Below are positions 16,476 through 25,975 of a stretch of DNA of 64,000 nt, piece by piece; the first letter of the stretch is position 1; each line of letters opens with the position of its first letter. Source of the stretch: Actinomycetota bacterium (GTDB lineage Bacteria > Actinomycetota > Actinomycetes > Actinomycetales > Microbacteriaceae); the NCBI GenBank assembly GCA_020161315.1, contig JAIUOH010000003.1, forward strand, positions 1 to 64,000. The letters run 5' to 3'. Below the pieces are notes generated by a model. That model worked only from the letters and a program-made list of their open reading frames with translations. It had not been told where the DNA came from and did no database searches. The position numbers and the translations under genes were made by a program.

Positions 16476-19130
16476 CTAGCCAGCTGTCGGGGTCAGCGTG
16501 AGGGTGTCTTTCGCGGCTGCCTTCACCGCGTCAGGGGTGAAAGCCCACGGGCGTTGCACACCGGTCGCCCAGTCGTGAGTCTGATCGGTGTAGTGCGGGT
16601 TGAACGCGTGACCGCTCGCGCCTGTCAGGTGAATCCAGGTCGACGCATCCCAATCGCTCGGGTCGATCACCATGCGCATCGACGGCACATTCGTCGTGGC
16701 GTAGCCCTCATCGAGTGCCCAACCCGTTGCGTTGACCACGCCTGAACCACCACCAACCTCGTAGGGCCCGCGGTTGAATAGCCACTCGAGAGGCGCGATG
16801 CCGCTCGAGCCGAAGGTGCCGTGCGTGAGGGTGATTGCGTGCAGCTTGCCCCAGTTCCACTTCGACTGATCAGCGCCCTGCGCCTCGGTTAGCTCGTCGT
16901 ATGCATTCTGGGCTGCGACCACGAGCAGGCCCTGCTGCGATGTAATGTCGGCGTCCTCGTTCTGCCACCATTCCGAGTCTGGCTGTTCAAGTTGCTGCGC
17001 AAAGAAAGTAGCCAAACGGCTCTGGTCGTCGCGCGAGATGTCGGTGGCCTTGCCGCTAAGCATGAGTTTCGTGACCTGATTCCACAGCACATTGGCGTAG
17101 GCCGCCTCCGCGCTGTCAGGGTCGTTCTGCCCGTTCCACTTGAGCATCGCATTGACCGCGGTGACGACGCCCTGTTCTTCGACGGTGAGGGTGTCGAACA
17201 GGCCGTCGTACGCGCGCTGCAACGACTTCGCGGCAGGCATCTGGTTATCCATCTGAATGTCGGCCATCTTTTGTGAGGTGATCGGCCCCTCGGCGATCGC
17301 ATCATCGAGCAGTTCGGCGATGCGGGCTGCGCGGTAGCCGTAATCCCAATCTCGGCTCAAGAAATAGGGGTAGCTGTCGCTCACGATGGCGTTGTTGGCG
17401 GTGACGATGTAGCCCGAGTCAGGGTTGTAGAGCATCGGCTGATCTTCGAAGGGAATGTACCCCTGCCAGTCGTATGCGCTGTCCCAGCCGGGTTGCGGCA
17501 ACCAGCCGTCGCCAGCCCCGCGAATCGGCAGCTTGCCGGGCGCCTGATACCCGATATTGCCCTTGGTGTCTGCGTAGATGAGGTTTTGCGCGGGCACATC
17601 GAAGAGTGCGGCAGCAGCGCGGAAATCATCGAAGTTCTTCGCGGTGTTGAGTGCGAAGATACCCTCACCTGTGTTACCCGCGTCGAGGGCGGTCCAGCGC
17701 AGGCTCACAGCGTACTCGCCCGACAACTCACTGGCCTCGTTTGAGGGCGCCGTGGGGGCTTCGTCTGCGCCGATGCCCGTGCCCACGATTGGCTGTTCAG
17801 TGATCGCGGTGAAGTCAGGAGTGAGGCCAGAAATGATTGGGCCATGAGCGGTCGATCGCACTTCAAGGGGCACATCTTCGCCGCCCGCAACCTTGATGAC
17901 CTCTTTGCGCACCGTGACGTCGTGCTTCTTGCCGTCTTGCCAGTAGCTGTCGCCATCGACCCGCTCGATGTAGAGATCGGCGACATCGGTGGTGAGGTTC
18001 GTGAATCCCCACGCGACCTGATCGTTGTGCCCGATGACGATACCCGGAAGACCAGAGAAGCTAAAGCCTGCGACCTCGAAGGGGCAGGCCTCGCTCACCG
18101 TACTGCAGCGCAGCTGCATCTGCGTCCATACCGAGGGCAGTGAGGCACCGAGGTGGGGGTCGTTCGCCAGCAGCGGGCTGCCCGTCTCGGTGTGCTCACC
18201 GGCCACAACCCACGAGTTCGAACCCACGCCCTCGCTTTGAGAGGTGATCATTTCGTCGACTGCCTGAATTGACTCGAGGGTGTCGCTGAGTGTGCTGCTG
18301 CCGAGGGCATCGCTCAGCGCCCCCGAAACTCGTGAACCGGCGGCATTCAACTTTGCCCGCAACGTTGCTGCGGGTAATTCGAGCGCCCAGTTCTTATCAA
18401 CGATCACAGGGTGCTCGTCGAATGGATATCCGGGGTACAGTGCCGAAAGCTGTGCTGCGTCGAACTCTTGAGCAGCGATCGCGCGAGTGGTCTCGTCTTC
18501 GATGTTTGTGCGCAGATCCCACGCCATCGCCTTGAGCCAAGCGATTGAATCAACCGCGGTCCATGGTTCGGGGGAGTAATCGGAATTCTGCAAACCGAGG
18601 GCGGCGTACTCGAGCGAGAGCGCTGATCCTTTTCGCTCTGCCATGTACGCGTTGACCCCAGCCGCGTAGGCCTCGAAGTAAGCACGAGTCTCGGGCTGCA
18701 GGGCTTCTACCTCTTGCTTCGCGACTTCGTGCCAGCCGAGTGAGCGCAGAAACTTGTCGGTGCCGAGCTGCGACTCGCCAAAGAGCTCGCTCAGTCTGCC
18801 AGCTGTCAGGTGCCGACGAAAGTCCATCTCCCAGAAGCGATCTTGTGCGTGCACAAACCCCTGCGCGAAGAAAAGATCTTGACTGCTCTCGGCGGTGATT
18901 GTCGGGATTCCGCTGCTGTCTCGCTGCACAGTGACGTCGTGCTCAAGGCCAGCTACCTGAAGGGTGCCCGTCGTTTGCGGAAACGAACGTTGCACGGTGT
19001 ACCAGCCGAAGCCGCCAGCACCAAGACCGAGCACCAGAATGACCCCGAGCGTCCAGCCGAGGGCGCGCAAGAGACGCCGTTTCTTTTTCGGTTTCGCAGG
19101 GGCGTGCGCTTCTTCGTTCGAGTGCGTCAT
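16476..19130 (-). CDS. Penicillin-acylase-family N-terminal-nucleophile hydrolase
   Basis: An 884-residue Ntn hydrolase of the penicillin amidase (S45) family. A Lys/Arg-rich start and hydrophobic helix (about 23-45) suggest a membrane anchor with the enzyme outside. The precursor should self-cleave at Gly303-Ser304 (EGVGS-NSWVVAG), making Ser304 the new N-terminal nucleophile; LLANDPHLG and the GIVIGHND block follow as expected. Natural substrates of this family include N-acyl-homoserine lactones, lipopeptides and amides, so the name does not imply penicillin processing. Start ATG at 19130, behind AAGAAAG. It is divergent from the adnA-like gene. Confidence 0.85.
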   Translation of the reverse strand: MTHSNEEAHAPAKPKKKRRLLRALGWTLGVILVLGLGAGGFGWYTVQRSFPQTTGTLQVAGLEHDVTVQRDSSGIPTITAESSQDLFFAQGFVHAQDRFWEMDFRRHLTAGRLSELFGESQLGTDKFLRSLGWHEVAKQEVEALQPETRAYFEAYAAGVNAYMAERKGSALSLEYAALGLQNSDYSPEPWTAVDSIAWLKAMAWDLRTNIEDETTRAIAAQEFDAAQLSALYPGYPFDEHPVIVDKNWALELPAATLRAKLNAAGSRVSGALSDALGSSTLSDTLESIQAVDEMITSQSEGVGSNSWVVAGEHTETGSPLLANDPHLGASLPSVWTQMQLRCSTVSEACPFEVAGFSFSGLPGIVIGHNDQVAWGFTNLTTDVADLYIERVDGDSYWQDGKKHDVTVRKEVIKVAGGEDVPLEVRSTAHGPIISGLTPDFTAITEQPIVGTGIGADEAPTAPSNEASELSGEYAVSLRWTALDAGNTGEGIFALNTAKNFDDFRAAAALFDVPAQNLIYADTKGNIGYQAPGKLPIRGAGDGWLPQPGWDSAYDWQGYIPFEDQPMLYNPDSGYIVTANNAIVSDSYPYFLSRDWDYGYRAARIAELLDDAIAEGPITSQKMADIQMDNQMPAAKSLQRAYDGLFDTLTVEEQGVVTAVNAMLKWNGQNDPDSAEAAYANVLWNQVTKLMLSGKATDISRDDQSRLATFFAQQLEQPDSEWWQNEDADITSQQGLLVVAAQNAYDELTEAQGADQSKWNWGKLHAITLTHGTFGSSGIAPLEWLFNRGPYEVGGGSGVVNATGWALDEGYATTNVPSMRMVIDPSDWDASTWIHLTGASGHAFNPHYTDQTHDWATGVQRPWAFTPDAVKAAAKDTLTLTPTAG

Positions 19131-19253
19131 TGCAATCTTTCTTCGCGAGGATCTGTGTCTAGCCCAGTTTACACTGGCCACCGACAAAGCCCGAACCTCA
19201 CTGTCGTGTGCGCACAATCCAACAACGTCGGTGGTGACCTCTACCCTGATGAC

Positions 19254-22200
19254 ATGACCAATTTCGATGATTCGCAGCAGCAGGTGCTCGACCTCGACCC
19301 GATGCAGCATGCCCGTGTGCTCGGGGCGCCGGGCAGCGGCAAAACGATGCTGCTGGTCGAGTCGTTTGCCCGTGTCTCGAGTCTCGAAGGTTGGAGCGAG
19401 GGCGACGTGCTTGTGCTCGCCCCGAACCGGCTGGTGGGTGCAGACCTGCGGGGTCGCATCGAACGACGCATTGCGCGCCCGATTGGGGGCACCTTCGTGC
19501 GCACGGCACCATCGCTCGCCTTTGCCATGTTGCAGCGAGACGCGGCCTTGCGGGGTGAGCCCGCACCGCGCCTGCTTACCGGTACTGCCCACGACGAGGT
19601 GATCGAGTCGGTGGTGCAGGCGGCGCTCTTGCTGCCCGAGCAAGGCGAGCGGGCGGCGACGTTTGTGCCAGAGGTGCTGTTGAGCGAGGCGTTTCGTGCT
19701 GAGATGCGCGAGCTGAGTCGTGTGCTCGATGATTTTGCGCTGCAACCTGGCGAGCTCATTGCGAGCCTAGCTGAGATTCGCGTGGGTGCTGCCCCGGGCA
19801 TCGCGGCGGGAGCCGATGAGTTTCTGCCGCAGTGGGTGGCTGCCCTCGAACTGCTTGAAGTGGTTGAGCAGCGTCTGCGAGAAGACCGGCAAGGCGAGCT
19901 GTCGTCGAGTGCCCTCCTGCGCGCCGCCTGCGAAGTGCTGCGCACCCGCGAAGATGCCCGGGTGCCGCGGCTCGTGCTGGTAGACGATGCGGCTGAGCTC
20001 GGTGAGGGTGCGCTTGGCCTGCTCGCTGCGCTCGTTGAGCGGGGCACGCGAGTGTGGGCGTTTGGCGACCCAGACACCGCGACAGGCGCGTTCCACGGCG
20101 AGCGCACCAGGGTATTCGCGGGTCTCGAAGCCGAGCTCTCCAGAAAGCATCGATCTCGTGTGCCTCGGTTTGGTGAGCAGCAGGTGGTGCTCGACAGGGT
20201 GTACCGGCACGGGCAGCCGTTGCGCGAACTTGTTACCTCGTTGACCGGTCGAATCGGTGCGGCGGGCGCGGGGCAGCAGCGTCGTGCGACGTCTGCGTTT
20301 GAAGGCTTGGCAGCTACTTACGAAATTCAAGAGGCGCGGGATCGCGAGGGCGTTAAGGCGCGAAATGCTGTGCCGGTGCGCTTCGCGGTAGCCACGACAC
20401 CAGCCGAGCAGCTCGGCGTGATTGCGCACCGCATGCGTGCTGCACACCTTGGGCTTGCCGGGGGGCCGCGCACCCCCTGGTCTGAAATGGCGGTGATCTG
20501 CCGCAGCCGAGCCGAAGTGAAACGCGTCGCGCGGCTGCTTGCCGGGCACCAGGTGCCCAGCGGGGTTGCCGCGGGCGGTGTCGTATTGCGCGAGCACCAG
20601 CTGGTCAGGGAAATGGTGAGATTGCTGCAGCACGCGCTCGGCATTGCGCCAATCGGTGCGAGAGAGCTGCCGCAACTGCTCACCGGAACGATCGGCGGGC
20701 TCGACCCGATTTCGTTGCGTCGACTACGCGGTGCGTTGCGTTTGCAAGAGGTGAGGCAAGCGCAGGCTGACGGGCGAACAGCGATGAGCGCCGATGAGCT
20801 GCTGCTCGAGCACTTCAGCGCGCCCGGCGATCGGGCCGCTCTCGACATGCGCCCAGCGCGTCGGCTGCGACGACTTGGAGTGATTGCTGCAAAGGCGGCA
20901 GCGGCGTATGCGTCGGGCGGCACCCCACGTGAGGTGCTTTGGCAGATCTGGCAGGGGAGTGGTCTGGCCTCGCCGCTGCAGGATCAAGCGCTTGAACAGC
21001 GCGGAGTGCGCTCTGACGAAGCGCACCGGGCGCTCGACGCGGTGGTTGGTCTGTTCTTCGTGCTGCAACGGCACGAAGAACAAGACAGCGAGGTGCCGAT
21101 AAGTGAGGTGCTCGAAGAACTGCTGCTGAGCGCGGTGGCCACCGACTCGCTCGCCGCGCAAAGCGAGCGCGACGTGGTGACGATCACCACGCCGCAGGGT
21201 GTGATCGGCAAAGAGTTCGAGATGGTCTGCGTGCTCGGAGTGCAAGACGGTGCCTGGCCGAACCTGCGCGCTCGAGGTTCACAGCTTGGGGTGACCGCAC
21301 TCGAGCGTCTGCTGCGGGGCGACGAGGCGACGCGACCGTCACGTCGCGAGACCATGCATGACGAGCTCAGGCTGTTTGCCCACTCCGTAGCCCGCGCGAA
21401 GCGCGAGGTGCTTGTGGTCTCGGTCTCGAACGAAGAGCAGCACCCGGGGGCATTCTTCTCGCTCGGCGCGAAATACCGCGTGACAGAGGCGCTGCCGAGC
21501 AGCCGGTTGACGTTACGTGGCGCGGTAGCAGAAATGCGGCGCAGGCTGAGTGACGACGACGGCGACGCTGAAGCGAAAGCGGCACTCGTAGCGCTGGCCC
21601 GCGACGGCGTTCCCGGTGCAGACCCGAGCGAGTGGTACGGAGTAATGGCGCCAAGTTCAGATGCGCCGCTTGCTGATATCGAGAACGATGCAGACGCCTC
21701 GGTGTCGGTGAGTCCCTCTCAAATGGAGCGCGCCGAGCGGTGCCCTCTCGATTGGTTTATCTCACGCATTGGGGCAGGCGTTTCTGACTACCGCGCCAAC
21801 ATTGGCACGCTATTGCACCGAGCAATGGAAACCGCGCTGCCGGGGGCCAACGCAGAAGACCTCATGAGTGAGGTGCAACGGCACTGGGGCAGCCTGAAGT
21901 TTGAAGCTGAGTGGCAAGAGCAGCGCGCGCTCCACGAGACCGAGGCAATGGCCGCGGCGATTGCGAGCTATCTCGGCACCTTTGAGCGATCGGGTAGCGA
22001 GCTGCTCGCTGACGAGGCATCGTTTGTGTTGCCGATTGAGTTTGTGAAGCTTCGGGGCACTGCCGATCGAATTGAATCTGAATCGCTTGGTGAAGCAGGG
22101 GAGGGGCTTACTGTGGTCGACCTCAAAACGGGGCGCACCCTACCCACCGCCGCTGAGCTTGAGCAACACGCGCAGCTGCAGGCCTACCAACTGGGTGTGC

Positions 22201-22511
22201 TGCGGGGCGCCTTTTCAGATGCCTCGGGCACACCGATTGAGCAGGCGTCGGTGGTGGGTGCCAAACTGCTCTATGTGCACCCAGATACGCTTGGAGCTAC
22301 CCGAAAGAAGCGGGGCGAGCAATACGTCGAGGTGGCTCAGCAGGGCCTTGACCTTGAGCAGCAGCGGGCGCTCGAAGAACGGGTGCTCAACGTTGGGCGC
22401 ATTATGGCGGGCTCGAGTTTTACCGCGCAGCTCGAACATCACTGCCAGAACGATCACGCACCCGGCAGGGCCTGCAGCATCCACATCATTCCGGCGGTGA
22501 GCCACGCATGA
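19254..22511 (+). CDS. adnA: AdnA-type helicase-nuclease subunit
   Basis: A 1085-residue UvrD-like protein with a C-terminal PD-(D/E)XK nuclease, matching AdnA of the actinobacterial AdnAB double-strand-break end-processing complex. Walker A GAPGSGKT is at 24-31; the nuclease shows VVDLKTG near 953 and QLQAYQLG. Three cysteines that could belong to an AddB/AdnA-type Fe-S clasp are seen near 828, 1062 and 1073; the usual fourth is not evident. The ATG at 19254 has TACCCT exactly six bases upstream (leaderless pattern). It overlaps the next gene by ATGA. The order matches Rv3202c-Rv3201c of M. tuberculosis. Confidence 0.85.
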   Translation: MTNFDDSQQQVLDLDPMQHARVLGAPGSGKTMLLVESFARVSSLEGWSEGDVLVLAPNRLVGADLRGRIERRIARPIGGTFVRTAPSLAFAMLQRDAALRGEPAPRLLTGTAHDEVIESVVQAALLLPEQGERAATFVPEVLLSEAFRAEMRELSRVLDDFALQPGELIASLAEIRVGAAPGIAAGADEFLPQWVAALELLEVVEQRLREDRQGELSSSALLRAACEVLRTREDARVPRLVLVDDAAELGEGALGLLAALVERGTRVWAFGDPDTATGAFHGERTRVFAGLEAELSRKHRSRVPRFGEQQVVLDRVYRHGQPLRELVTSLTGRIGAAGAGQQRRATSAFEGLAATYEIQEARDREGVKARNAVPVRFAVATTPAEQLGVIAHRMRAAHLGLAGGPRTPWSEMAVICRSRAEVKRVARLLAGHQVPSGVAAGGVVLREHQLVREMVRLLQHALGIAPIGARELPQLLTGTIGGLDPISLRRLRGALRLQEVRQAQADGRTAMSADELLLEHFSAPGDRAALDMRPARRLRRLGVIAAKAAAAYASGGTPREVLWQIWQGSGLASPLQDQALEQRGVRSDEAHRALDAVVGLFFVLQRHEEQDSEVPISEVLEELLLSAVATDSLAAQSERDVVTITTPQGVIGKEFEMVCVLGVQDGAWPNLRARGSQLGVTALERLLRGDEATRPSRRETMHDELRLFAHSVARAKREVLVVSVSNEEQHPGAFFSLGAKYRVTEALPSSRLTLRGAVAEMRRRLSDDDGDAEAKAALVALARDGVPGADPSEWYGVMAPSSDAPLADIENDADASVSVSPSQMERAERCPLDWFISRIGAGVSDYRANIGTLLHRAMETALPGANAEDLMSEVQRHWGSLKFEAEWQEQRALHETEAMAAAIASYLGTFERSGSELLADEASFVLPIEFVKLRGTADRIESESLGEAGEGLTVVDLKTGRTLPTAAELEQHAQLQAYQLGVLRGAFSDASGTPIEQASVVGAKLLYVHPDTLGATRKKRGEQYVEVAQQGLDLEQQRALEERVLNVGRIMAGSSFTAQLEHHCQNDHAPGRACSIHIIPAVSHA

Positions 22512-25500
22512 GCGAAACCCAAGCAGTGTTCTCTGCCGCTCGAATTGCCGAGCTCATGGCAGACGCGCCTGAGCGCGCGATCTTGCCGACGCCGCAGCAA
22601 ACCGAGGTGATTGAGCAGCCGCTTGGCGACAGCGTACTTGTTGTCGCGGGCGCGGGCAGCGGCAAGACCGAGACCATGGCAAACCGGGTTGTCTGGATTG
22701 TTGCAAACGGCCTCGCCGATCCTTCGCAGGTGCTCGGCCTGACGTTCACGCGCAAGGCCGCCGGCGAGCTGGGATCGCGCATCACCGAGCGGCTCATCCG
22801 CTTTGCTGAGCGGCTTGAGCTGGCCCGACAGTCGGGGCAGCTCTCGGCCGACGAGGGTGCTCGCGCGCAAGAGCTTGCGACGCTGCTGAGCGACGGCCTC
22901 GATTTGCCAGAGGTGAGCACCTACAACGCCTTCGCCTCGGCGATCGTGCAGGAGTTTGGGGCAATTGCGGGGGTGAGCGCTGGTGCTACCGTGATTGACG
23001 CGTCAAGAGCCTGGGGCATTGCTCGTGAGATAGTGCGCGAGAGCACCGAACCGGGCCTCGTGGCAAGCACCGACTCTGTTGCCGTTGTCGTGAAACAGCT
23101 GATGACCCTCGACCATGCCGTCTCAGACAACCTCACGAGCTTCGAGGCGGTGCAGCGCAGTATTCGCGACCTTGATCGTCTCGGCACGCTGCCATATAAC
23201 GACAAGAAGACCGAGGGACAGTACGCGGGGGTTCGCGATGTGCTCGCCAATATGCAAGCGACCGAACTCGCCGTGCGGCTCGCCGGGCAATTTGCGAGCG
23301 CGAAGCGCGAACGCGGCCTCATCGAATTTTCTGACCAGCTAGCCCTTGCTGTCGAAACCCTGCGGCGCTCGGCAGACGCGGTTCGTGTGCTGCGCGCTCG
23401 CACGCCGGTGGTGCTGCTCGACGAAGTGCAAGACACCTCTGTGGGGCAGACCGCGCTGCTCTCGATGCTGTTCCAAGGCAACTCGGTCATGGCTGTCGGC
23501 GATCCGCACCAATCCATCTACGGGTTTCGTGGCGCATCAGCAAGCAACCTGCAAACGTTTCATCGCGACTTTCGAGCGCAGGGTGCCGCCGAGCATCTCG
23601 CAAAAACACTCACGCTCTCGACGAGCTGGCGCAATCCGGCAACTGTGCTCGCCGCTGCCAACACGATCAGCGCTCCTCTCGCCGCAAAGCTCGAAGCCGA
23701 ATCTGAAACGATCGCGGTGCGGCCACTCACGTCAAAGGCGCAGTATCTCGGTGTGAGCGAGCAAACCGACCACCCACAGCTTGAGCTGTGCGTCGAAGAG
23801 ACCGTCAGCGACGAGTTCACCGCGCTCGCTGGCTGGATGCGCGAAGCGCGGGCAGCGCACCTTGCGCGTACGGGGCAGCCGGCTACAGCGGCTGTGGTGT
23901 TTCGCAGCAGGCGTCACATGGCGGCCGTCGCAGAAGCACTCTGGGCCGCGGGAGTGCCGAACCGGATCATTGGGCTCGGTGGTTTGCTCACCACCCCCGA
24001 GGTCACCGATCTCGTGAGCGCGCTGCGGTGCATCTGGTTTGCCGACGCCGAGAGCGAACTGCTGCGAGTGCTCGCAGGGCCAAGATTTCGCATCGGCGTC
24101 GCCGACCTGCGCGGCCTGAGCCAGGCAGCCACGTGGTTCTCGCAGCGAGACCACGAGAAGCAGCGCATCAGCGAAGCCGAGCGAGACGCAACGACCCGGC
24201 TCACAGACCCGGAGCGCAGTTTTACGCTGCTCGACACACTCGACGAGATCGCCGATATGGCAAAGCTCGACCACGGCGCACTGACCGGCATCACCGAGAC
24301 CGGGCGAGACAGGCTTCGCGACGCTGGCCAGATGCTGCGTGCGCTGAGGCAAGAGGTGGGCGGCGACATATTGAGCCTGCTGCGCTCGGTGGTCGCGGCG
24401 CTCAGAATTGATATCGAGCTCGATGCTGCCGAACACACCGGGCACGAGGGCTCGGCCATCGCCCGAGCCAACCTCGATGCGTTCGGCGACATGGTCGAAG
24501 CATTTCTGCTGAGCGACGAACAGGGCACGCTCGACTCACTACTCTCATGGCTTGAGCGGGCTACCGAAGACGATGAGGCGGCAGAGCATGTGCCCGAGCC
24601 TGAGCCCGGCACCGTGCAACTCATCACCGTGCACGGATCGAAGGGCCTCGAATGGGACCTGGTGGCGATTCCGCGGCTGGTTGCTGACGAGTTTCCGGGC
24701 AGCTCGCGGGAGGGCGCGGGGTGGCTGCGCCCGGGGCAGATTCCAGATGAGCTGCGCGGCGACGCGGCAGCCAGACCCAGATTGAACCTTGAGATTGTCG
24801 ATACGCAGAAGGAAGCTGTCGACGCGATTGCGGCGTACAAAGACGCATTGAAAGACCGTCACGCAGCAGAGGAGCGCCGCCTCGCCTATGTCGCCATAAC
24901 CAGGGCCGCCTCGAGACTGTTGCTCACCGCCTCGTTCTGGGGCTCGCAGAAGGCCGCGCGTCAACCCTCGGTGTTCTTGCGCGAGCTTGCAGATGCTGGC
25001 CTCGTGCCCGAGCTTCCAGAGCAGAGTCGCCACGAGAGCAATCCCACGGCCGAAACAACCCGCACGCTGCAGTGGCCGATTGACCCGCTCGGCACGCGAC
25101 AGACCGCGGTGCACGCGGCGGCTCGGGCGGTGCAAGAGGGGCTGAAAGAGTCGCTCGGTGCGCCGCTGCACCCGGTCGTCGAACTGCTGCTCGCAGAGCG
25201 CGCTGAGCTTGCGAGAGACAGCGCCGGTGATGTTGGATTGGGGCGCGGCCACGCGAGCGCAGCTGCGCCTGCTGCGAGGCTGACGGCATCGACCTTTCAC
25301 GAGTTCATCGAGGACCCCGTAGAGGCGGAGCGGCGTCGGCTGCGCCCGCTGCCGGTGCGCCCGTACCGGCGCACGCGAACCGGCAACCTGTTTCACGAGT
25401 GGGTTGAGCGTCGAGCGAGCACCCCCGGCGGCACCTCGCTTGAACTCGCCGGGTTCGACGTTGAGGCCGAAGACGACATAGAACTCGCCACCGTTTCGCC

Positions 25501-25903
25501 ACAGGATCCGCACGAAGACCTTGGCGCGCTCATCGAGCAATTCGAACGCTCGCGCTGGGCAGACAGGCAGCCGGTGGCGGTTGAGCTTGAAATCACCCTG
25601 CCGTTTGCGGGTCGCACGCTGGTCTGCAAGCTCGACGCGGTCTATCGAGACGACTCAGGTGAGCATCCGCGTTTCGAGGTGGTCGACTGGAAGTCAGGTA
25701 GGCCGCCGAAAACCGACGAAGAGCGCTCGCTCCGCTTTCTTCAGCTCGACCTCTACCGGCACGCCTACGCGCGATGGGCGCAGCTTGACCCCGGGCACAT
25801 CGACGTCACGCTGTTCTACGTTGCCGAGGGGCAAGAACTCAGGGGCGAACAGCGCCGAAGCTTCGAAGAACTTGAAGAGATGTGGTGCAACACCCAGGTC
25901 TAG
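22508..25903 (+). CDS. adnB: AdnB-type helicase-nuclease subunit
   Basis: An 1131-residue UvrD/AddA-like motor and nuclease, partner of the upstream subunit. Walker A GAGSGKT at 48-54, TFTRKAAGEL, the DEVQDTS Walker B block, GDPHQSIYGFRGA, HGSKGLEWD and VAITRAASRL motifs are intact, so this is the active helicase. The C-terminal nuclease has FEVVDWKSG near 1056 and QLDLYRHAYARW. Its first codon overlaps the adnA stop by four bases. The stop codon lies inside a long inverted repeat. Confidence 0.88.
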   Translation: MSETQAVFSAARIAELMADAPERAILPTPQQTEVIEQPLGDSVLVVAGAGSGKTETMANRVVWIVANGLADPSQVLGLTFTRKAAGELGSRITERLIRFAERLELARQSGQLSADEGARAQELATLLSDGLDLPEVSTYNAFASAIVQEFGAIAGVSAGATVIDASRAWGIAREIVRESTEPGLVASTDSVAVVVKQLMTLDHAVSDNLTSFEAVQRSIRDLDRLGTLPYNDKKTEGQYAGVRDVLANMQATELAVRLAGQFASAKRERGLIEFSDQLALAVETLRRSADAVRVLRARTPVVLLDEVQDTSVGQTALLSMLFQGNSVMAVGDPHQSIYGFRGASASNLQTFHRDFRAQGAAEHLAKTLTLSTSWRNPATVLAAANTISAPLAAKLEAESETIAVRPLTSKAQYLGVSEQTDHPQLELCVEETVSDEFTALAGWMREARAAHLARTGQPATAAVVFRSRRHMAAVAEALWAAGVPNRIIGLGGLLTTPEVTDLVSALRCIWFADAESELLRVLAGPRFRIGVADLRGLSQAATWFSQRDHEKQRISEAERDATTRLTDPERSFTLLDTLDEIADMAKLDHGALTGITETGRDRLRDAGQMLRALRQEVGGDILSLLRSVVAALRIDIELDAAEHTGHEGSAIARANLDAFGDMVEAFLLSDEQGTLDSLLSWLERATEDDEAAEHVPEPEPGTVQLITVHGSKGLEWDLVAIPRLVADEFPGSSREGAGWLRPGQIPDELRGDAAARPRLNLEIVDTQKEAVDAIAAYKDALKDRHAAEERRLAYVAITRAASRLLLTASFWGSQKAARQPSVFLRELADAGLVPELPEQSRHESNPTAETTRTLQWPIDPLGTRQTAVHAAARAVQEGLKESLGAPLHPVVELLLAERAELARDSAGDVGLGRGHASAAAPAARLTASTFHEFIEDPVEAERRRLRPLPVRPYRRTRTGNLFHEWVERRASTPGGTSLELAGFDVEAEDDIELATVSPQDPHEDLGALIEQFERSRWADRQPVAVELEITLPFAGRTLVCKLDAVYRDDSGEHPRFEVVDWKSGRPPKTDEERSLRFLQLDLYRHAYARWAQLDPGHIDVTLFYVAEGQELRGEQRRSFEELEEMWCNTQV

Positions 25904-25975
25904 GGCATGGCTTGAAAATGGTGTCGAGCTGCGGTGCGTCCTAAGTCAGCACCGCCATTTACAAGACATGCCCTA
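25901..25975. terminator. Interrupted inverted repeat holding both convergent stop codons
   Basis: TAGGGCATG (25901-25909) and CATGCCCTA (25967-25975) are exact arms that extend imperfectly through GAAAATGGTG and CACCGCCATTT to about 23 bp each. The adnB stop and the phosphotransferase stop both lie inside the arms, the expected site for a shared bidirectional terminator. Confidence 0.6.

Noticed and set aside
16476..19130. Beta-lactam resistance gene
   Set aside because: The penicillin acylase fold is broad in substrate; nothing here indicates antibiotic resistance.
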